Source: Bacteroidaceae bacterium
Lineage (GTDB): Bacteria; Bacteroidota; Bacteroidia; Bacteroidales; Bacteroidaceae
Reading direction: 5' to 3'
Assembly: GCA_028707655.1 (NCBI GenBank)
Contig: JAQWAN010000028.1
Coordinates: 1 to 12,508 of the forward strand
Length of the DNA stretch: 12,508 bases
Positions 1 to 7,376 of this stretch are shown here, piece by piece. Each line of letters begins with the position of its first letter. The first letter of the stretch is position 1. The notes beneath the pieces are model-generated. The model made no database searches. It saw only the letters and a list, made by a program, of their open reading frames with translations, and had not been told where the DNA came from. The translations under genes and the position numbers were made by a program.

Positions 1-239
1 AATCTAGTATAAAGACCTGTACCACTGTCAGCCTTATATGGCTCAACAGATGCCTGTTTTTCGTATTTATCAATAGAAACAGATGTTTCTCCCAAGATGT
101 TAGCTTGTTTTACTACATTTGCCCCCATTTCAATATTAAGTTCTTCTAGGTCAGTACCCAGTACCTCGTAAACAGCTGTTGCGCTACCTTTTGCTGTATT
201 AATAAATGTCTTAAATAAATTTCTTTTTATCTTTGCCAT
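1..239 (-). CDS. Phage major tail (tail tube) protein, N-terminal part only
   Basis: The reading frame opens with ATG at 239 and stays open to the window edge, giving the first 79 residues (MAKIKRNLFK...). An AGAGGTG ribosome binding site lies in the last codons of the upstream gene, whose TAA stop ends one base before this ATG, so the two are probably translationally coupled. Position directly after the third minor capsid protein is where A118-type phages encode the tail tube protein, and the start, with a short basic stretch followed by a YEVLGTDLEELN-like segment, fits that family as I know it. The product would polymerise into the tube through which DNA passes. The C-terminal part lies outside the window, so the assignment rests on position and the N terminus. 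Confidence 0.75.
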   Translation of the reverse strand, partial: MAKIKRNLFKTFINTAKGSATAVYEVLGTDLEELNIEMGANVVKQANILGETSVSIDKYEKQASVEPYKADSGTGLYTR

Positions 240-240
240 T

Positions 241-633
241 TTAATTCACCTCTTTCTTAATGGTTAGTTGTATCTGCACCTGATAAAGCCCTAGACCATC
301 ATCTGCAATATCAAGTAAAAAACAATTTGATGTAGTCATTTTTACTACACTAAAATTGCCTGGTAATTCTGGATAGGATTGTTCATCAAGCCACATACCA
401 AAGCTTTCTAAAAAGTCCTGCGTATCTGCTCTATCTACCTCATCAACTGCACATTCTTTTACATAAAAAACGTAATTATTAATGTAGATTTTATTGCCAA
501 GTATGTCCTCTTTAGTCATACTATTTCCGCTAGGGGAAAGAGCATATCCCGCTTCTTTGCCCGGAAAGTCTGTTAGTATTTCCAGACCATCATACTTTGC
601 TAAAAATGCTTGTAGTGTTTTTAATATAGACAA
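241..633 (-). CDS. Phage minor capsid protein 3 (tail terminator-like)
   Basis: A 130-residue protein read from a TTG start at 633. The start is supported by AGAGGTG five bases upstream, and the TTG lies ten bases after the stop of the preceding gene. Size, the N-terminal helix (LKTLQAFLAKY), the following beta-rich region and the slot between minor capsid protein 2 and the tail tube protein match the Minor_capsid_3 family of Gram-positive siphophages. Proteins in this position are thought to form the ring closing the head-side end of the tail. It has no membrane segment or catalytic motif. The use of TTG rather than ATG may keep expression low, which would suit a protein needed in only a few copies. 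That last point is inference. Confidence 0.78.
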   Translation of the reverse strand: MSILKTLQAFLAKYDGLEILTDFPGKEAGYALSPSGNSMTKEDILGNKIYINNYVFYVKECAVDEVDRADTQDFLESFGMWLDEQSYPELPGNFSVVKMTTSNCFLLDIADDGLGLYQVQIQLTIKKEVN

Positions 634-643
634 TTGTTCACCT

Positions 644-1081
644 CTATTTCATTAGTTTAGATGCCCCACGAAGTATTTGCTCTTTATGGTTTTCTTTCAT
701 TCTTTCAAACCATAGTGCCCCCCTCTGTGGTGCTCCGTGGTAGTTTATCTCTTCATCAGTCACATGCTTTGGCGCTCCCCCATAAAAAGCTTTACCACTA
801 TCGTCTCTCATTACCTTGCCATAATACATATGTCTTGCGTAAGGCGCATTATAGACAATCCTACCGCTTCCTACATCAGTACCTAGGATTCCACTTCTGT
901 TTAAAAACCCCGTCTGAAAAGGTATATACCTTGCATTTAATTTAAGCACCTCGTTATCAACAAAAACCTGTGCTGCATCAAAACGACCCTGCCATTTAGG
1001 GTTGAAATTATCACTCCAGTTTAACATAACGCTTTCATTAGCTCCCGAAACCAACATCGGTCTTGGAGTTTCAATCCTCAT
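644..1081 (-). CDS. Phage minor capsid protein 2 (head-tail joining)
   Basis: A 145-residue protein starting at ATG 1081, which overlaps the previous stop as ATGA, so translation is coupled. It contains the arrangement typical of the Minor_capsid_2 / HK97 gp10-like family: an N-terminal region with a helix (FDAAQVFVDNEVLKLNARYIP) followed by a loop of the form G-x-L-x-R-S-G (about residues 57-63), then YNAPYARHMYYGK and a C-terminal ALWFERMKENHKEQIL helix. The Y-A-x-x-x-Y-G element is a hallmark of this head-completion family. It probably binds at the neck between connector and tail. The confident points are the motif pattern and position; the exact structural role is inferred. Confidence 0.85.
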   Translation of the reverse strand: MRIETPRPMLVSGANESVMLNWSDNFNPKWQGRFDAAQVFVDNEVLKLNARYIPFQTGFLNRSGILGTDVGSGRIVYNAPYARHMYYGKVMRDDSGKAFYGGAPKHVTDEEINYHGAPQRGALWFERMKENHKEQILRGASKLMK

Positions 1082-1410
1082 TTTGCAAGCACCTCCCAGT
1101 GACTCATATCAGCTCCGTAGTCCTTATAATCAGCACTAGTGACTAAATGCCCATTAACTATATCCTTTGAGCTTTTAGGCTCCATTATAGGGCACACACC
1201 TTTGATTATAAAATCTCCATCAGAGAGAACTATATCTCCACAAGCCTTAGGTATAACGACCTGCACGCTATTTGTTGATGCAATACCCGTTTTTCGCATA
1301 ATGGATCCTTTAATTTCATTCCATAGTACCCCGAATACAACAAAGCGGGACCATTTTTCGGCCCCGTCTTCCTTTTTTTTGTGGTATATGGTGAGTGTAT
1401 GTGGAAACAT
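1078..1410 (-). CDS. Phage minor capsid protein 1 (head closure-like)
   Basis: A 110-residue protein whose ATG at 1410 overlaps the connector stop (TAATG) and whose TGA overlaps the next start (ATGA). It begins MFPHTLTIYHKKKEDG and is predicted to be almost all beta strand, with VQVVIPKACGD and the element LSDGDFIIKG in the middle. This is the usual look of the Minor_capsid_1 / head-closure group: a short beta barrel that binds beneath the connector and seals the filled head. The order connector, this gene, minor capsid 2, minor capsid 3 is conserved in A118-like head modules. There is no catalytic motif. A stopper-type role is inferred from order and fold type. Confidence 0.8.
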   Translation of the reverse strand: MFPHTLTIYHKKKEDGAEKWSRFVVFGVLWNEIKGSIMRKTGIASTNSVQVVIPKACGDIVLSDGDFIIKGVCPIMEPKSSKDIVNGHLVTSADYKDYGADMSHWEVLAK

Positions 1411-1748
1411 TATCTACCACCCCCGCTATACAATAATCCAGTTAAAGCTAGATACATTTCTGCGGCTTCGTAAAGCAAATTATTCATATCGCTGTCTGAT
1501 ATTTTGTATTGCCTAGACCATGACCCCACAGATTCGCTAGACAACCTTCTGCCACCCTCATTTTGTAGCATAACATCAGCAACCGCACAGCAAGCGTCTT
1601 TAATTTCATCACCTGTATAGTTTTTTGCCCTATTAAAGGTAATTCTATTAAGGTAGGCAGATGCCTTTTGAGACAGACCGTCATAGTCTGCCTCGGGCAT
1701 CTTTCCCTGGTACACATCATTGTAGTATAGATAATCAGCGTAAGGCAT
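1410..1748 (-). CDS. Phage head-tail connector (gp6-like adaptor)
   Basis: A 112-residue, mostly alpha-helical protein starting at ATG 1748 behind an AAAGGGG site. It begins MPYADYLYYNDVYQGK and has two long helices: the first around the ASAYLNRITFNRA segment, the second DEIKDACCAVADVML, and a terminal helix NNLLYEAAEMYLALTGLLY. This helical plan, the W-S-R-Q-Y-like loop (GSWSRQYK, about residues 75-82) and the place straight after the major capsid gene match gp6/gp15-like adaptor proteins that bind under the portal ring and extend the connector. The two adjacent cysteines (DACCA) are unremarkable for the group. The assignment rests on context as much as on sequence. Confidence 0.8.
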   Translation of the reverse strand: MPYADYLYYNDVYQGKMPEADYDGLSQKASAYLNRITFNRAKNYTGDEIKDACCAVADVMLQNEGGRRLSSESVGSWSRQYKISDSDMNNLLYEAAEMYLALTGLLYSGGGR

Positions 1749-1766
1749 TTACCTCACCCCTTTCGC

Positions 1767-2945
1767 TTAGTTGGCTACTAATGTAATAGCCTTTGATACT
1801 GCAGAACTTGCCACAGTAATAGTTTCAGTTACCGAAGTGTAACCTGTCTTCTTAATCTTAGCAGTATATGTACCTGCTCTTAAGTTAAAGACTGCTGTTC
1901 CGTCAGAACCAGTCTTAATTCTTGCACCGTCTACATCTACTACGGCGCCTTCAACTGCTACTGGTGTGCTAGCGTTGTCTTTAACAGTAAATGTTACTGC
2001 TTTAGTTGTAACTGCAGTCGCAGGTTCAAGGTATGCAAACATACATCCAGTTCTATCAGAATCCATTCTAGATGCTGGATTTGGTAACGCCCAACCCATT
2101 CTGAACACAACTCTAAGCGCGATCATGTCTTGCTGTGCTAGATTGTAAACAATAGCTTTTGTGCTTGGGTCTTGAATTACACCCTGATCTAAAATCTTTA
2201 CAGTGATATCCTGTCTAATTGCATACACTGCTTTGCTAAAATCACCAACAACTAGCTGTGCTACAGATGTATCGAAAGCACCATTTTGAGGGAAGTACAT
2301 TGGTGAGCCGTCAAGGGCATACTGTGTGGATCCTTGCATGTCAGATTTAAAAATTGGCGCACCGTCAGTTGTTTTAATGCCTCTTAATTTAGCCCTCATT
2401 CCCATAGACGCTAATGCACCTGTGCACATATAACCGTCTTCTTCGACTTTTGCAATTATGCCTCCGTCTCCTAGTAACAGATTATAGTAATCTGGGCTTG
2501 AACCTGGAGAAACATTATTTCCAGCCTGTCTCGCTCTTGTAATAATGTCAGCAGGCCATGCGCTAGGCTTGTTAATACCAAATATTGCAGCACTGTCTAC
2601 CCTCTGGCCTATAGCTTCAACAACTCTAGGCTGAACTTCTCCCATGATATCAAAAGACGCATCGTCAAGTACTGCCTCTGGTATTGGTACAATTACTGCT
2701 AATTCCTCTGCAGTTAAGTATACGTTGTCCCATGCTTGCTGTGATGTTTGCTTAAATCCAGTGTCACCGTTTACCCAGTAAGCCATTGGCAGCATATCAA
2801 GGACTGGTATTCTAGTCTGCTTGCTAGTCATATTTGGTAGCTTTCTAGCCATCCCCATAAATACAGACTGTTTTGGTGTGTCCTGCTGAATTGTGTTAAT
2901 TAATTGCTCCTGAATTAGAGCTTCTGCTTGTTCTCTGTTTATCAT
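1767..2945 (-). CDS. Phage major capsid protein, HK97 fold, with C-terminal Ig-like domain
   Basis: A 392-residue protein starting at ATG 2945 (AAGGGAG ten bases upstream, overlapping the end of the scaffold gene). Residues 1 to about 305 look like an HK97-fold capsid subunit: an N-terminal helix (REQAEALIQEQLINTIQQ), the E-loop region around GMARKLPNMTSKQTRIPVLD, a P-domain segment with ELAVIVPIPEAVLDDASFD, and an A-domain end with ALRVVFRMGWALPNP. Residues ~311-392 are a separate beta-sandwich of the carboxypeptidase-regulatory or Ig-like type (G-A-V-V-D-V-D-G, then KTGSDGTAVFNLRAGTYTAKI and GYTS). Such domains on capsids usually project from the shell and may bind host surface or mucus glycans. 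The gene lies right after the scaffold, as expected. No protease gene is visible, which fits scaffold-driven assembly without capsid maturation cleavage. Confidence 0.92.
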   Translation of the reverse strand: MINREQAEALIQEQLINTIQQDTPKQSVFMGMARKLPNMTSKQTRIPVLDMLPMAYWVNGDTGFKQTSQQAWDNVYLTAEELAVIVPIPEAVLDDASFDIMGEVQPRVVEAIGQRVDSAAIFGINKPSAWPADIITRARQAGNNVSPGSSPDYYNLLLGDGGIIAKVEEDGYMCTGALASMGMRAKLRGIKTTDGAPIFKSDMQGSTQYALDGSPMYFPQNGAFDTSVAQLVVGDFSKAVYAIRQDITVKILDQGVIQDPSTKAIVYNLAQQDMIALRVVFRMGWALPNPASRMDSDRTGCMFAYLEPATAVTTKAVTFTVKDNASTPVAVEGAVVDVDGARIKTGSDGTAVFNLRAGTYTAKIKKTGYTSVTETITVASSAVSKAITLVAN

Positions 2946-2952
2946 TGTTTAA

Positions 2953-3513
2953 TTACTCCCTTCCGAAGGCTGAACGAAGAGCTGCGTTTGCTTCCTCTTT
3001 CTTGTCCTCTGAACCCTCACTACCTGTCTGTCTCATTCCACCAGACTTAGGCGGTTCTTTTTCGCCCTCAAACAAAAACGATTTACTTTCTTTAATGGTC
3101 TTAAGTTGCTCCTCAAGACCTAGCACTTTATCACCATCAAGTTTAATAAGCTCCATGTTGATAAAAGGTTTAACTGCTTTAACGTCAAGCGCTTTTGCTC
3201 CTAATAAAGCAACGTCAAGAGCGCTCCCAAGTTTTAGCTCTGCTAATTGCTTCTCGTAGTTAGTCTTATTTGTGGTATTCTCACCCTGCAAGCGTGTAAT
3301 TTCGTCTTGTAGTTTTGTAGAATCCACTTTTTTCAACTCCTCTAGTTGCTTGTCCCTGTCTACGATTTGTCCTTCTAAGGTCTTTTTTGCCTCGTTCACG
3401 CTGTTAAAGTCGCTCCTAGCAACAAAGCCCTTGCCTATTTCTTCTGATACCTTCTTATCGATATCTTCTGTGTATGCTGTTCCCAGCACAGTTTTTAACC
3501 ATTCTAGTGCCAT
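2953..3513 (-). CDS. Phage capsid scaffolding protein (GP20 family)
   Basis: A 186-residue, highly charged protein that would fill the procapsid and direct shell assembly before leaving. It starts MALEWLKTVLG, followed by YTEDIDKKVSEEIGKGFVAR, a long coiled coil (about residues 45-100, rich in K, E, Q and L) and a hydrophobic ALDVALLGAKALD segment. The tail end is acidic and basic with GEKEPPKSGG, and the C terminus probably binds the coat protein. All this is typical of phage minor structural protein GP20 scaffolds. I chose ATG 3513 because AGAGAGG lies five bases upstream. The frame continues upstream to an ATG at 3621, but the extra 36 residues have no good ribosome binding site, differ in character and overlap a terminator-like hairpin. 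The next gene downstream is the major capsid protein, as expected. Confidence 0.9.
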   Translation of the reverse strand: MALEWLKTVLGTAYTEDIDKKVSEEIGKGFVARSDFNSVNEAKKTLEGQIVDRDKQLEELKKVDSTKLQDEITRLQGENTTNKTNYEKQLAELKLGSALDVALLGAKALDVKAVKPFINMELIKLDGDKVLGLEEQLKTIKESKSFLFEGEKEPPKSGGMRQTGSEGSEDKKEEANAALRSAFGRE

Positions 3514-3608
3514 TTTTCCTCTCTTTCTTTCACTATCCTTTTTATCCAGCCAGTCCTGGTACTGTGAATGCTCATTTAGTCCCCGAGCTAGGGTATTTTT
3601 GGTATAAC

Positions 3609-3632
3609 AAAAGACAGCCATTTCTGACTGCC
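3609..3632 (-). terminator. Possible intrinsic terminator after the YjcQ-like gene
   Basis: Read on the minus strand, GGCAGTC and GGCTGTC (3632-3626 and 3619-3613) can pair as a 7-base stem with two G-U pairs around a six-base loop, followed by TTTT. It sits 25 bases after the stop of the YjcQ-like gene. The stem is weak, so it may only reduce read-through into the scaffold and capsid genes. Confidence 0.5.
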
Positions 3633-3657
3633 TTGGTTAACTAATATTTTGTCATGT

Positions 3658-3981
3658 TTATGCCCCAGGAATAATTTCCTTTATTCCCCTTGCTGCATTG
3701 TAAATTTGTCTCATTACCGAATTTTCTTGTAAATATTCTAAACCTTTTAACGTTATCCTTATATTGTCGGCATCGATTATTGTATCACCATTAATGTTCT
3801 TTTTTACGACTGCACCTTTGACATATCCAACATCAAGCATCATTTCAATATATCTGGCATAACGTTCTTCTGATATTTTCAAGGTTTCGTGATTAATCTC
3901 CTGAGTAATATCAAATTCAGGTAAATCCATAGCTTTTTCTAAAGCTGTAAGTATCTTATATACGGCTTTAAAATTATCCAT
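3658..3981 (-). CDS. YjcQ-like winged-helix protein
   Basis: A 107-residue protein starting at ATG 3981, with AAAGGAG eight bases upstream. The plan fits the YjcQ family of small phage and Bacillota proteins: an N-terminal helix (FKAVYKILTALEKAMD), a second helical part with SEERYARYIEMMLDVGYVKG that resembles a winged-helix recognition region, a two-stranded wing (INGDTIIDADNIRITLKG), then GLEYLQENSVMRQIYNAARG. The fold suggests nucleic-acid binding, but no function is established to my knowledge. It lies between the MuF protein and the scaffold, with a strong terminator 25 bases upstream and a weaker one downstream, so it behaves like an inserted accessory cassette. A related but shorter protein is encoded at 9522-9770. 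An immunity role towards the MuF toxin-like domain is possible from position alone. Confidence 0.8.
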   Translation of the reverse strand: MDNFKAVYKILTALEKAMDLPEFDITQEINHETLKISEERYARYIEMMLDVGYVKGAVVKKNINGDTIIDADNIRITLKGLEYLQENSVMRQIYNAARGIKEIIPGA

Positions 3982-4005
3982 ATTGAATAGTCTCCTTTCA
4001 AGCTA

Positions 4006-4038
4006 TAAAAATACTCCAGACCCGAAGGATGCTGGAGT
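4006..4038 (-). terminator. Strong intrinsic terminator inside the late operon
   Basis: On the minus strand ACTCCAG (4038-4032) pairs perfectly with CTGGAGT (4019-4013). Inner bases TCC/GGG around TTC extend the hairpin, and ATTTTTAT follows. It lies 14 bases after the small Cys-rich ORF and upstream of the YjcQ-like gene. A strong terminator in the middle of a structural operon implies partial read-through, antitermination or a promoter further down. Confidence 0.8.
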
Positions 4039-4052
4039 GTGTTTCTAAAGTG

Positions 4053-4232
4053 TTACCTACCTTTTGCAACTGGTAGATTTTCTTTATTTTTGTCTTTAGT
4101 TTCTAATTCAAAGTATTCACATGCTCTAATTTCAGTCTCAACATCAATAGGTATCCCCTCAGGAAAAAGCTCGCAACCTATTCCGAATAGATGATACTTT
4201 TTACATGTGCTACATTTTGGTAATCTAGCCAA
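4053..4232 (-). CDS. Small cysteine-rich phage protein, CxxC type
   Basis: A 59-residue ORF from a TTG start at 4232. It is supported by a perfect AGGAGG eight bases upstream, which lies within the last codons of the MuF gene, and the two genes overlap by eight bases. The sequence begins MARLPKCSTCKKYHLFGIGC and continues ELFPEGIPIDVETEIRACEYFE. The pattern C-x2-C-x9-C (residues 7, 10, 20), then P-x-G-I-P and a fourth Cys at 38 resembles a known group of very short phage proteins that follow portal/MuF genes and probably bind a metal ion. The function of that group is not known. Its tight coupling to the toxin-like MuF end makes an immunity or chaperone role worth considering, but nothing in the sequence proves it. 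Confidence 0.75.
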   Translation of the reverse strand: MARLPKCSTCKKYHLFGIGCELFPEGIPIDVETEIRACEYFELETKDKNKENLPVAKGR

Positions 4233-6003
4233 TTCCGTTACCTCCTAAATAATTCTCAATATACTCATTATACACCTTGATATATTTTTCATCAATCTTC
4301 ATTTTTTTATTTATAGCAACATACATTTCATTTAAGAATTCATCTGGATTGTTGTCTACTAATCGGCAGAATCCCTTAACCCTATTATCCTCTTTTAATA
4401 ACTCATACAATTGTTCTATCTTTTCATACGAGTTATAGTAATTGATTCTAGCATGCATAATTTCATGATTTACTAAATCTTCAAGGGTTCTGCTCATCCA
4501 CCACCCGTTGTTATATTGCCTTTCACACATTGACTTCAATTCATCTACTGATATGCCCTCGAAGAAAACTTTATTTAAATAAAGTTTGTTAATCTTCTTC
4601 ATACCGTGCATCTCAAGGTCTGTAATCAACACTGATTTTTTATCATTATTAAATACAGCTATTTTAATTTCATCAAAGCTAAAATCATTAAAATCATTGA
4701 GTCTATTTTGAATAGTTTTGTCAATTACAACTAATGCATCTTCTGAAATATTTTTGTTGTTAAAGTTTGTATCTGCTTTATTTAGATACTCACAGCTTTC
4801 AGGTATTTCTACGGCTTTACTTATTTTTGCGTCATCAACAAACTCTTTCTTCCACTCCGAATGCTCCATATCTGCCGGCACCAAACCAGTTGTTCCACCA
4901 ACCTTTTCTCTATCTACCTGCCTCTTTAGTCCAGTCTGCCCCAAGAAGTCCTTTTGAACTCTGCCCCACTGCACTACCTTGCTGGATGCCTCACCCGTAG
5001 GAAGCCCTGCTGCATCCATTGCGTGTCTTTCTCTCTTCCACCGTCTTATCTGTCTTTCTATGTATCTTTGCTTCTGCGTGGCTTCATATTCGGTCATTTT
5101 CTGGCCATTATACTCATATTTCTGTTCGTCTAGGTTTTCTAATTCTTTATCGGTGTAAGCTGGTTCTGACACACCCTCAATAAATGGATAAAAATCATGC
5201 CTGCAGTTAACTCCTTTTAGACCTGTTGCAGTTCCGTACCCGGTTACTTCTCTAAGGCTTGGGTACTTTGGGTGTTTACCAGAGCGACTAAATACCTTTC
5301 CTTGCCACTCTGCATGTTCTGGTCTTGCTCCAGAGTGAGCAGTTATTTCAACCAAATCGCTACCCATTTCGTCCGCCCTAACCTCTTGTAGCTTACCGCA
5401 CGTTTGATTTACACCTGTCATTACTGCACGCCTTACAGCCACTTCTATTGTGTCGGTACGTGTTGGATACTTAATGGAATCGAGCCCCTTTGAAGTAATA
5501 TCCTTTACAGCATTTCTAACAGCGGTATTTGGGTCAAAAGCGCCCGAAACAATTTGCATATACGCTCTATCCAAGGCGTTTGAAAACTGTACACTGCCGT
5601 TTTTAGCTGTTGTTCTAGTCAGATTGGTAAAAAGTCCGTTAGTCTGTTTTAAACCTGTTGCAAGTACTTTTTGGAGTGCTGGTGATGCGTTAAGTGGAGT
5701 TGGTGAATACCCAGCATTTTTGTAGGTTGCGTCATCAGAGGTTAAAGTTTCATCTCCCGCATCTTTCATCAGAGCCTTTAGCTTTTTCAAACTCATGTTT
5801 GAGTTTTTACTGATTCGATTTAGTATCTCATCATGAACCAACCCCATTTCCTTGGCTTTTTTTAATTGCCACTCTGCTGATGGAATATAGTAATCGTATT
5901 TACTAATCCTTTTTGCCATATCTGCAATTATATCAGCTTCAATTTGTGCGTATAAATCTACTAAGGCATCAGGGCACTGGTCTAAATATTGTGGGGTAAG
6001 CAT
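4225..6003 (-). CDS. Phage minor capsid (MuF/Phage_min_cap2) protein with C-terminal zincin-like domain
   Basis: A 592-residue protein whose ATG at 6003 overlaps the portal stop (TAATG). Residues 1 to about 370 are the minor capsid part: MLTPQYLDQCPDALVDLYAQ at the start, a long helical region, and the MuF core around 190-275, with TAHSGARPEHAEWQGKVFSR and the G-x-N-C-R-H-D-F-Y-P motif (residues 264-273). These proteins sit inside the head near the portal. Residues ~385-592 do not belong to the structural core. They contain HEIMH at 513-517 and DEFLNEM with Glu559 about 42 residues later, the layout of a gluzincin metallopeptidase (two His and one Glu as zinc ligands). This part is encoded by much more AT-rich DNA than the first two thirds. 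MuF proteins carrying variable C-terminal toxins are known in temperate phages of Bacillota, so this is probably a phage-borne effector. Its substrate is unknown. Confidence 0.9.
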   Translation of the reverse strand: MLTPQYLDQCPDALVDLYAQIEADIIADMAKRISKYDYYIPSAEWQLKKAKEMGLVHDEILNRISKNSNMSLKKLKALMKDAGDETLTSDDATYKNAGYSPTPLNASPALQKVLATGLKQTNGLFTNLTRTTAKNGSVQFSNALDRAYMQIVSGAFDPNTAVRNAVKDITSKGLDSIKYPTRTDTIEVAVRRAVMTGVNQTCGKLQEVRADEMGSDLVEITAHSGARPEHAEWQGKVFSRSGKHPKYPSLREVTGYGTATGLKGVNCRHDFYPFIEGVSEPAYTDKELENLDEQKYEYNGQKMTEYEATQKQRYIERQIRRWKRERHAMDAAGLPTGEASSKVVQWGRVQKDFLGQTGLKRQVDREKVGGTTGLVPADMEHSEWKKEFVDDAKISKAVEIPESCEYLNKADTNFNNKNISEDALVVIDKTIQNRLNDFNDFSFDEIKIAVFNNDKKSVLITDLEMHGMKKINKLYLNKVFFEGISVDELKSMCERQYNNGWWMSRTLEDLVNHEIMHARINYYNSYEKIEQLYELLKEDNRVKGFCRLVDNNPDEFLNEMYVAINKKMKIDEKYIKVYNEYIENYLGGNGIG

Positions 6004-7373
6004 TAATTATCACCACCAAGTTTAAAAGGATACTCCGTGTCTCCTTGTGCTACCATTTCTTTCGCTGTATCCTCGTCCTCGCCAAAGAACCTAACTCTAT
6101 ACTCCCACTTCTGACGAACCCCGTCTCTTATCTCTTGTAAGAATCTTTGTTTTTCTGCATTTACATCCTCGATAATACTATCATCAAAATTTATAGTAAC
6201 GTCAAATTCCGTATGTGCCCCTAACAAGCTAGCAATGGCTTTGGTCATATCAAATAAAGCACTCTCAAGTATCAGCTCATGCTTTTTAAGACTCTGTAAC
6301 AGGTCTGAATCCTCGGAAATAACTTCTGTAGCAGTTTTCACACCGCTAGCCTCAAACTGGTACCGATTAGACCCCATTCCGCATTTGTAAGACAATAGTG
6401 CCAAGGCTTTAGTAATGCCTTTATCGTGTGCATCTGCCCTAATTTCCATGTTTATTTCATGGAGTTTCTGTTCGCTATCTTTGCCAAGGTTTACAGCATA
6501 AAATTCAGTGTCATTATCATCAAAGAGCGGTGTTACAGCTCCGTCCTCTTCCATAAGCATCTGTGCCATACTTGTAGGAACAATTACCCTTTTTTTACCC
6601 AGCCTAAATTCATTGCAATAGCTGTCGTAAACTAAATCACATCCCTCCAACTGGTCAAGAGCATTGGCATATACCGAAATACCCATTGGACTGTCTAGGT
6701 CAACATTGTTTACAATGTTAGGCTTAATTATTTGGAATCTAGGCACGCTGGATTTAGTGTCTACCTCTTCTGCTACCCCTTCTGGAATCTCTGTAAGAGT
6801 AAGATTGTTACCTTGCCTGTTAAACATTTTATTTTCTACAACATAGTTTCCACTTTCGTTTAGCCTATGTATATTCAAATAAACTTTTTTCTGTTTTTCC
6901 AGAGTGATTTCTGATGCGAATGCACACTCTTTAATTTTGCCATTGTCCCAAGATAAAGGATAAATCATGCCTGCCCTAATATAATCAATAATCACATTTC
7001 CGTTTGCGTCCATGTACTCTACAAATGCGCCTGTGCCTAGGGCAAATGTAAGCTCTGCTAACTGATTAGATCTAACAAAAAAATCATTGTCATTTAGAGT
7101 CCTGTGTATTTCTTCGCTTAATTTTTCATCATCGATTACAATATCAACTTTTTCATTCAAAGTAAGGTTGGCCCAATCCTCTGAAACAGTTTTGGCCATG
7201 TTTAAAGTCTTTCTTGTCCGGTTAACCTTTTTTCTGCCGTTGTACTGCCTGTAGTCGTGAAATGCTGGTACATATCCCTTGTACCACTTCTGCCACTTTT
7301 TTATGTGGGAATAATACGAATTATCGACCGTATTATATCCTTGCTTTTTTAAATACTGAATAATTGCTTGCAT
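6003..7373 (-). CDS. Phage portal protein (SPP1 Gp6 type)
   Basis: A 456-residue portal subunit. Twelve copies form the ring at one vertex through which DNA enters, and it binds terminase outside and scaffold inside. ATG 7373 follows the terL stop by three bases, with AGAGG in the end of terL. Diagnostic parts are the N terminus (WQKWYKGYVPAFHDYR, then NMAKTVSEDWANLTLNEKV), the TFALGTGAFVEYMD and IRAGMIYPLSWDNG segments, a PMGISVYANALDQLEGCDLVYDSYCNEF helix region that fits the stem and wing, and QFEASGVKTATEVISEDSDL near the C-terminal crown. The length is close to that of other Gp6-type portals. The place between terL and the MuF gene is canonical. I see no truncation or frame break. Confidence 0.95.
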   Translation of the reverse strand: MQAIIQYLKKQGYNTVDNSYYSHIKKWQKWYKGYVPAFHDYRQYNGRKKVNRTRKTLNMAKTVSEDWANLTLNEKVDIVIDDEKLSEEIHRTLNDNDFFVRSNQLAELTFALGTGAFVEYMDANGNVIIDYIRAGMIYPLSWDNGKIKECAFASEITLEKQKKVYLNIHRLNESGNYVVENKMFNRQGNNLTLTEIPEGVAEEVDTKSSVPRFQIIKPNIVNNVDLDSPMGISVYANALDQLEGCDLVYDSYCNEFRLGKKRVIVPTSMAQMLMEEDGAVTPLFDDNDTEFYAVNLGKDSEQKLHEINMEIRADAHDKGITKALALLSYKCGMGSNRYQFEASGVKTATEVISEDSDLLQSLKKHELILESALFDMTKAIASLLGAHTEFDVTINFDDSIIEDVNAEKQRFLQEIRDGVRQKWEYRVRFFGEDEDTAKEMVAQGDTEYPFKLGGDN

Positions 7374-7376
7374 TAT

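Noticed and set aside
661..1516. Plus-strand ORFs of 94 and 125 codons opposite the minor capsid genes
   Set aside because: They lie fully opposite well-supported minus-strand genes, lack good ribosome binding sites and have no recognisable protein features.
1484..1720. 78-codon minus-strand ORF overlapping the connector gene in another frame
   Set aside because: The connector frame has the correct coupling, ribosome binding site and family features; this is a shadow frame.
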